From JBAXPW01 sp037132015 (GTDB lineage: Bacteria > Patescibacteriota > Microgenomatia > UBA1406 > GWC2-37-13), in the NCBI GenBank assembly GCA_037132015.1, contig JBAXPW010000058.1:1-9481 (forward strand): a stretch of DNA of 9,481 nucleotides. Reading direction: 5' to 3'. Every line of letters begins with the position of its first letter. Positions within the stretch are counted from its first letter, which is position 1. The notes under the pieces are model-generated. The model was not told the DNA's origin and did not search any database. It was given only the letters and a program-made list of their open reading frames with translations. Shown here piece by piece: positions 7,966 to 9,481 of this stretch. Made by a program: the position numbers and the translations under genes.

Positions 7966-8034
7966 TATAAAATAAAATAAATTTTTAAATATTTATGAAG
8001 GCCTTAATCGGCTTAACTTGTATTTTATCATGAA
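7966..8034. other. Short spacer between the amidotransferase and folC
   Basis: This spacer is 69 bases and very AT-rich next to folC. On the minus strand an ATG at 8031, three bases after the amidotransferase stop, opens a 12-codon frame (MIKYKLSRLRPS) that ends at TAA 7993-7995 and is in phase with folC. It has the spacing of a normal operon-internal start, but I see no support for it being expressed. No convincing terminator hairpin separates the two genes; the AAGGCC...GGCTT pairing around 7998-8014 is only five pairs with a bulge. Confidence 0.4.
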
Positions 8035-8610
8035 TTAACTCTTCGGATAAAATATCTGTTTTAAAATTTGCTCAAAAATCAAATATCCATTTGTCTTAAC
8101 TCTCTCAAGTTCGGGATGAAATTGAAGCCCGTACTGCTGTTTTGTTTTATGTTTGACGACATCAATTCCTGTACTTGTTGTAGCACAAATTATAAAATCA
8201 TCCGATAGCGTCTTTACAGACCAATAATGAGACTTATATACTTGATAGGATTGATGGTCTCCAAAAATTCGATTATTCTTTATTATTGATAATTCATATA
8301 TACCAACGAACTTATTTTCATTACGTACTAATTCTCCACCATATGCTACGACCATTAGTTCAAATCCTGCGCAAATACCAATAACAGGGATTTTAGTAGT
8401 TCTTATAATTTCAATTTCTTTTTTATAAAAGGTATCTTGAGATTTTAGAATAGAGAATTTGTATCCTCCTGATAAAATGATAAGATCAATATTTTTTGTA
8501 TCATCATCTTTCAAGAGATCAGCTTTGACTACAAATATTTTATGAATTTCTAGAAGTGATACTAATTGAGGTATGAGTCGTGTTTCATTATCGATAATTA
8601 AGATATTCAT
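8035..8610 (-). CDS. Stand-alone class I glutamine amidotransferase (GuaAa-like)
   Basis: Predicted cytoplasmic glutaminase of 191 residues with the Rossmann-like GATase1 fold, which releases ammonia from glutamine for a partner synthetase. The triad is complete: nucleophile C80 in GICAG, and H165 and E167 in QFHPE. LSGG (46-49) supplies the oxyanion loop, and SHYWSV carries the conserved SH (127-128). Length and layout resemble the separate GATase subunit of archaeal GMP synthase, including an opening IDN, a KHK segment before YGLQFHPE and a terminal IF. The residues after the nucleophile are unusual: the common GHQ triplet reads GFE. No synthetase domain is fused or adjacent, so GMP synthase is possible but unproven; other acceptors are open. 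The start at 8610 immediately precedes the first beta strand (NILIID). folC follows on the same strand after 69 bases, so the two may form an operon. glyA is divergent across 73 bases. Confidence 0.85.
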   Translation of the reverse strand: MNILIIDNETRLIPQLVSLLEIHKIFVVKADLLKDDDTKNIDLIILSGGYKFSILKSQDTFYKKEIEIIRTTKIPVIGICAGFELMVVAYGGELVRNENKFVGIYELSIIKNNRIFGDHQSYQVYKSHYWSVKTLSDDFIICATTSTGIDVVKHKTKQQYGLQFHPELERVKTNGYLIFEQILKQIFYPKS

Positions 8611-8617
8611 CGTAAAT

Positions 8618-8623
8618 AGTATA
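8618..8623 (-). promoter_or_regulatory. Proximal -10 of the amidotransferase gene
   Basis: TATACT on the minus strand (8623 to 8618) ends seven bases before the ATG at 8610, so transcription would start at or next to the start codon. No Shine-Dalgarno sequence is present before the ATG. No good -35 sits at the right distance, which keeps confidence low. Confidence 0.35.
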
Positions 8624-8648
8624 CAGAAAAATGATAGAGTTTGAGTTG

Positions 8649-8677
8649 TTGATTTTTATATTTAGGAGTATTATATT
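8649..8677 (+). promoter_or_regulatory. glyA promoter, predicted leaderless
   Basis: TTGATT (8649-8654, four of six -35 consensus bases), a 17-base spacer and TATATT (8672-8677, five of six -10 consensus bases) form the best-spaced promoter in the window. The -10 ends six bases before the ATG at 8684, so the start site falls on or next to the start codon. An AGGAG at 8664-8668 is 15 bases from the ATG, too far for a normal ribosome binding site, and it would lie upstream of the transcript. Confidence 0.55.
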
Positions 8678-8697
8678 AGTTCCATGAAACATCTCAA
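8670..8697 (-). promoter_or_regulatory. Alternative distal promoter of the amidotransferase gene, overlapping the glyA -10
   Basis: On the minus strand TTGAGA (8697 to 8692, five of six -35 bases), a 16-base spacer and TATAAT (8675 to 8670, perfect) point toward the amidotransferase gene. The message would carry a leader of about 50 bases. The -10 shares bases 8672-8675 with the glyA -10 on the other strand, so the two promoters could not easily be occupied at once. It competes with the proximal TATACT as the real promoter. Confidence 0.35.
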
Positions 8698-9481
8698 ACA
8701 AACAGACCTCGAAATATTCAATCTCATTCAACTCGAAAAAAAACGTCAATCTAACACCCTTATGATGATTCCCTCAGAAAATACTGTCTCTCAAGCAGTT
8801 GAGGAAGCAGTAGGATCTTGTCTGGGAAACAAATACGCAGAAGGATATCCGGGAAGACGTTATTATCAAGGACAATTATACGTTGACCAAATCGAAAACT
8901 TAGCAATTGAACGAGCAAAAAAAATATTTGGAGTACCTTATGTTAATGTGCAACCTCACTCTGGATCTCCTGCAAATTTTGCAGTTTATACGGCACTCCT
9001 AAAACCCGGTGATACACTCATGGGATTATCTCTTGCAAGTGGTGGCCATCTTACCCACGGAGCAAACCTAAATGCAAGTAGTATTTATTTTAATTCCATA
9101 TCATATTCCGTAAACGAAGAAGGGTATCTTGATTATGACGCCATTCTTAAACTTGCATTAGAACAAAAACCCAAGTTAATTGTCTGTGGTACTACCGCCT
9201 ATCCTCGAATAATTGACTGGAAAAAGTTTGCTGAAATCGCTCAAGAAGTTGGTGCATATCTTCTTGCAGATATATCACACATATCAGGATTAGTAATTGC
9301 TGGCATATACCCATCTCCTGTTCCTTATGTTGATATCATCACAACAACAACTCATAAAACTCTGCGTGGACCGCGAGGAGCTATGATTATGGCAACAGAA
9401 CAAGGATTAAAAAAGGATGAAAAACTAGGAGAAAAAATAAATAAGGCAATTATACCCGGCATACAAGGTGGTCCCCATATC
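8684..9481 (+). CDS. glyA: Serine hydroxymethyltransferase, 3' end beyond the window
   Basis: PLP enzyme that converts serine and tetrahydrofolate to glycine and methylene-tetrahydrofolate, the main cellular one-carbon source. The first 266 codons are present, of about 410-430 usual for bacterial enzymes, and the frame is open at the window end. Marks include SEN near residue 31, NKYAEGYPGRRYY (the substrate and quinonoid-site loop), NVQPHSGSPAN, SGGHLTHG, D196 and H199 in ADISHISG (PLP ring contacts), and the Schiff-base K225 in TTTTHKTLRGPRG, four positions from E. coli K229. Small departures from the usual consensus are LGNKYAEG for LTNKYAEG and SGSPAN for SGSQAN; neither touches a catalytic residue. 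The ATG at 8684 gives the normal N-terminal length and follows a -10 by six bases with no usable ribosome binding site. It is divergent from the amidotransferase gene, with folC beyond, another folate enzyme. Confidence 0.96.
   Translation, partial: MKHLKQTDLEIFNLIQLEKKRQSNTLMMIPSENTVSQAVEEAVGSCLGNKYAEGYPGRRYYQGQLYVDQIENLAIERAKKIFGVPYVNVQPHSGSPANFAVYTALLKPGDTLMGLSLASGGHLTHGANLNASSIYFNSISYSVNEEGYLDYDAILKLALEQKPKLIVCGTTAYPRIIDWKKFAEIAQEVGAYLLADISHISGLVIAGIYPSPVPYVDIITTTTHKTLRGPRGAMIMATEQGLKKDEKLGEKINKAIIPGIQGGPHI

Noticed and set aside
7998..8014. AAGGCC...GGCTT hairpin as a terminator after the amidotransferase
   Set aside because: It forms only five base pairs with a bulge and is not followed by a proper T-run on the minus strand.
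8664..8668. AGGAG as the glyA ribosome binding site
   Set aside because: It is 15 bases from the ATG, well beyond working distance, and overlaps the spacer of the best predicted promoter.
1..9481. CRISPR array, tRNA or rRNA, insertion sequence, attachment site, riboswitch
   Set aside because: I saw no spaced direct repeats, no cloverleaf or rRNA-like stretch, no transposase or terminal repeats, and no leader long enough for a riboswitch. The longest gene-free stretch is 129 bases.

Overview
This is a compact, strongly AT-rich stretch of a bacterial chromosome: seven protein genes, almost no spacer, no RNA genes, no mobile elements and no repeats array. All six complete genes end in TAA, and there is no sign of a recoded stop. 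The tiny spacers, the AT richness, the stand-alone class I glutaminase, the GTSGKGS-type FolC P-loop and the envelope-directed membrane glycosyltransferases suggest a member of the Patescibacteria (candidate phyla radiation, perhaps Microgenomates-like). That assignment comes from family resemblance, not from any marker gene.

Layout. Positions 1-129 hold an AT-rich promoter region. Positions 130-3731 hold two overlapping genes: a 976-residue UvrD-type helicase with a fused RecB/AddB-like Fe-S nuclease, then a PgeF/YfiH (laccase-domain) purine nucleoside phosphorylase. Positions 3791-6622 hold a glycan pair: a membrane GT2 glycosyltransferase with a cellulose-synthase-like D, DxD, ED, QxxRW signature, and a multi-spanning GT-C (GT39/ArnT-like) transferase. 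The stop of the GT-C gene overlaps the stop of the convergent folC (minus strand, 6619 to about 7908 or 7965). Upstream of folC on the same strand is a stand-alone class I glutamine amidotransferase (8035-8610). Diverging from it is glyA (8684 onward), cut by the window end at codon 266.

How the genes fit together. FolC and GlyA are both folate one-carbon enzymes: GlyA loads one-carbon units on tetrahydrofolate and FolC adds the glutamate tail that keeps folates in the cell. They sit in one neighbourhood but on opposite strands, on either side of the amidotransferase. The two glycosyltransferases probably build or decorate a surface glycan, with the GT2 enzyme using a nucleotide sugar and the GT-C enzyme a lipid-linked sugar. 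The helicase-nuclease is a DNA-end-processing enzyme.

Two things deserve a second look. First, the folC reading frame continues upstream of its first ATG with convincing FolC N-terminal sequence but no ATG, GTG or TTG start. Second, most transcription-unit starts have a -10 hexamer 6-9 bases before the start codon and no usable Shine-Dalgarno sequence, suggesting leaderless mRNAs, whereas the operon-internal pgeF has a normal one. I did not find a convincing new multi-gene system; the least understood items are the amidotransferase without a visible synthetase partner and the glycosyltransferase pair.
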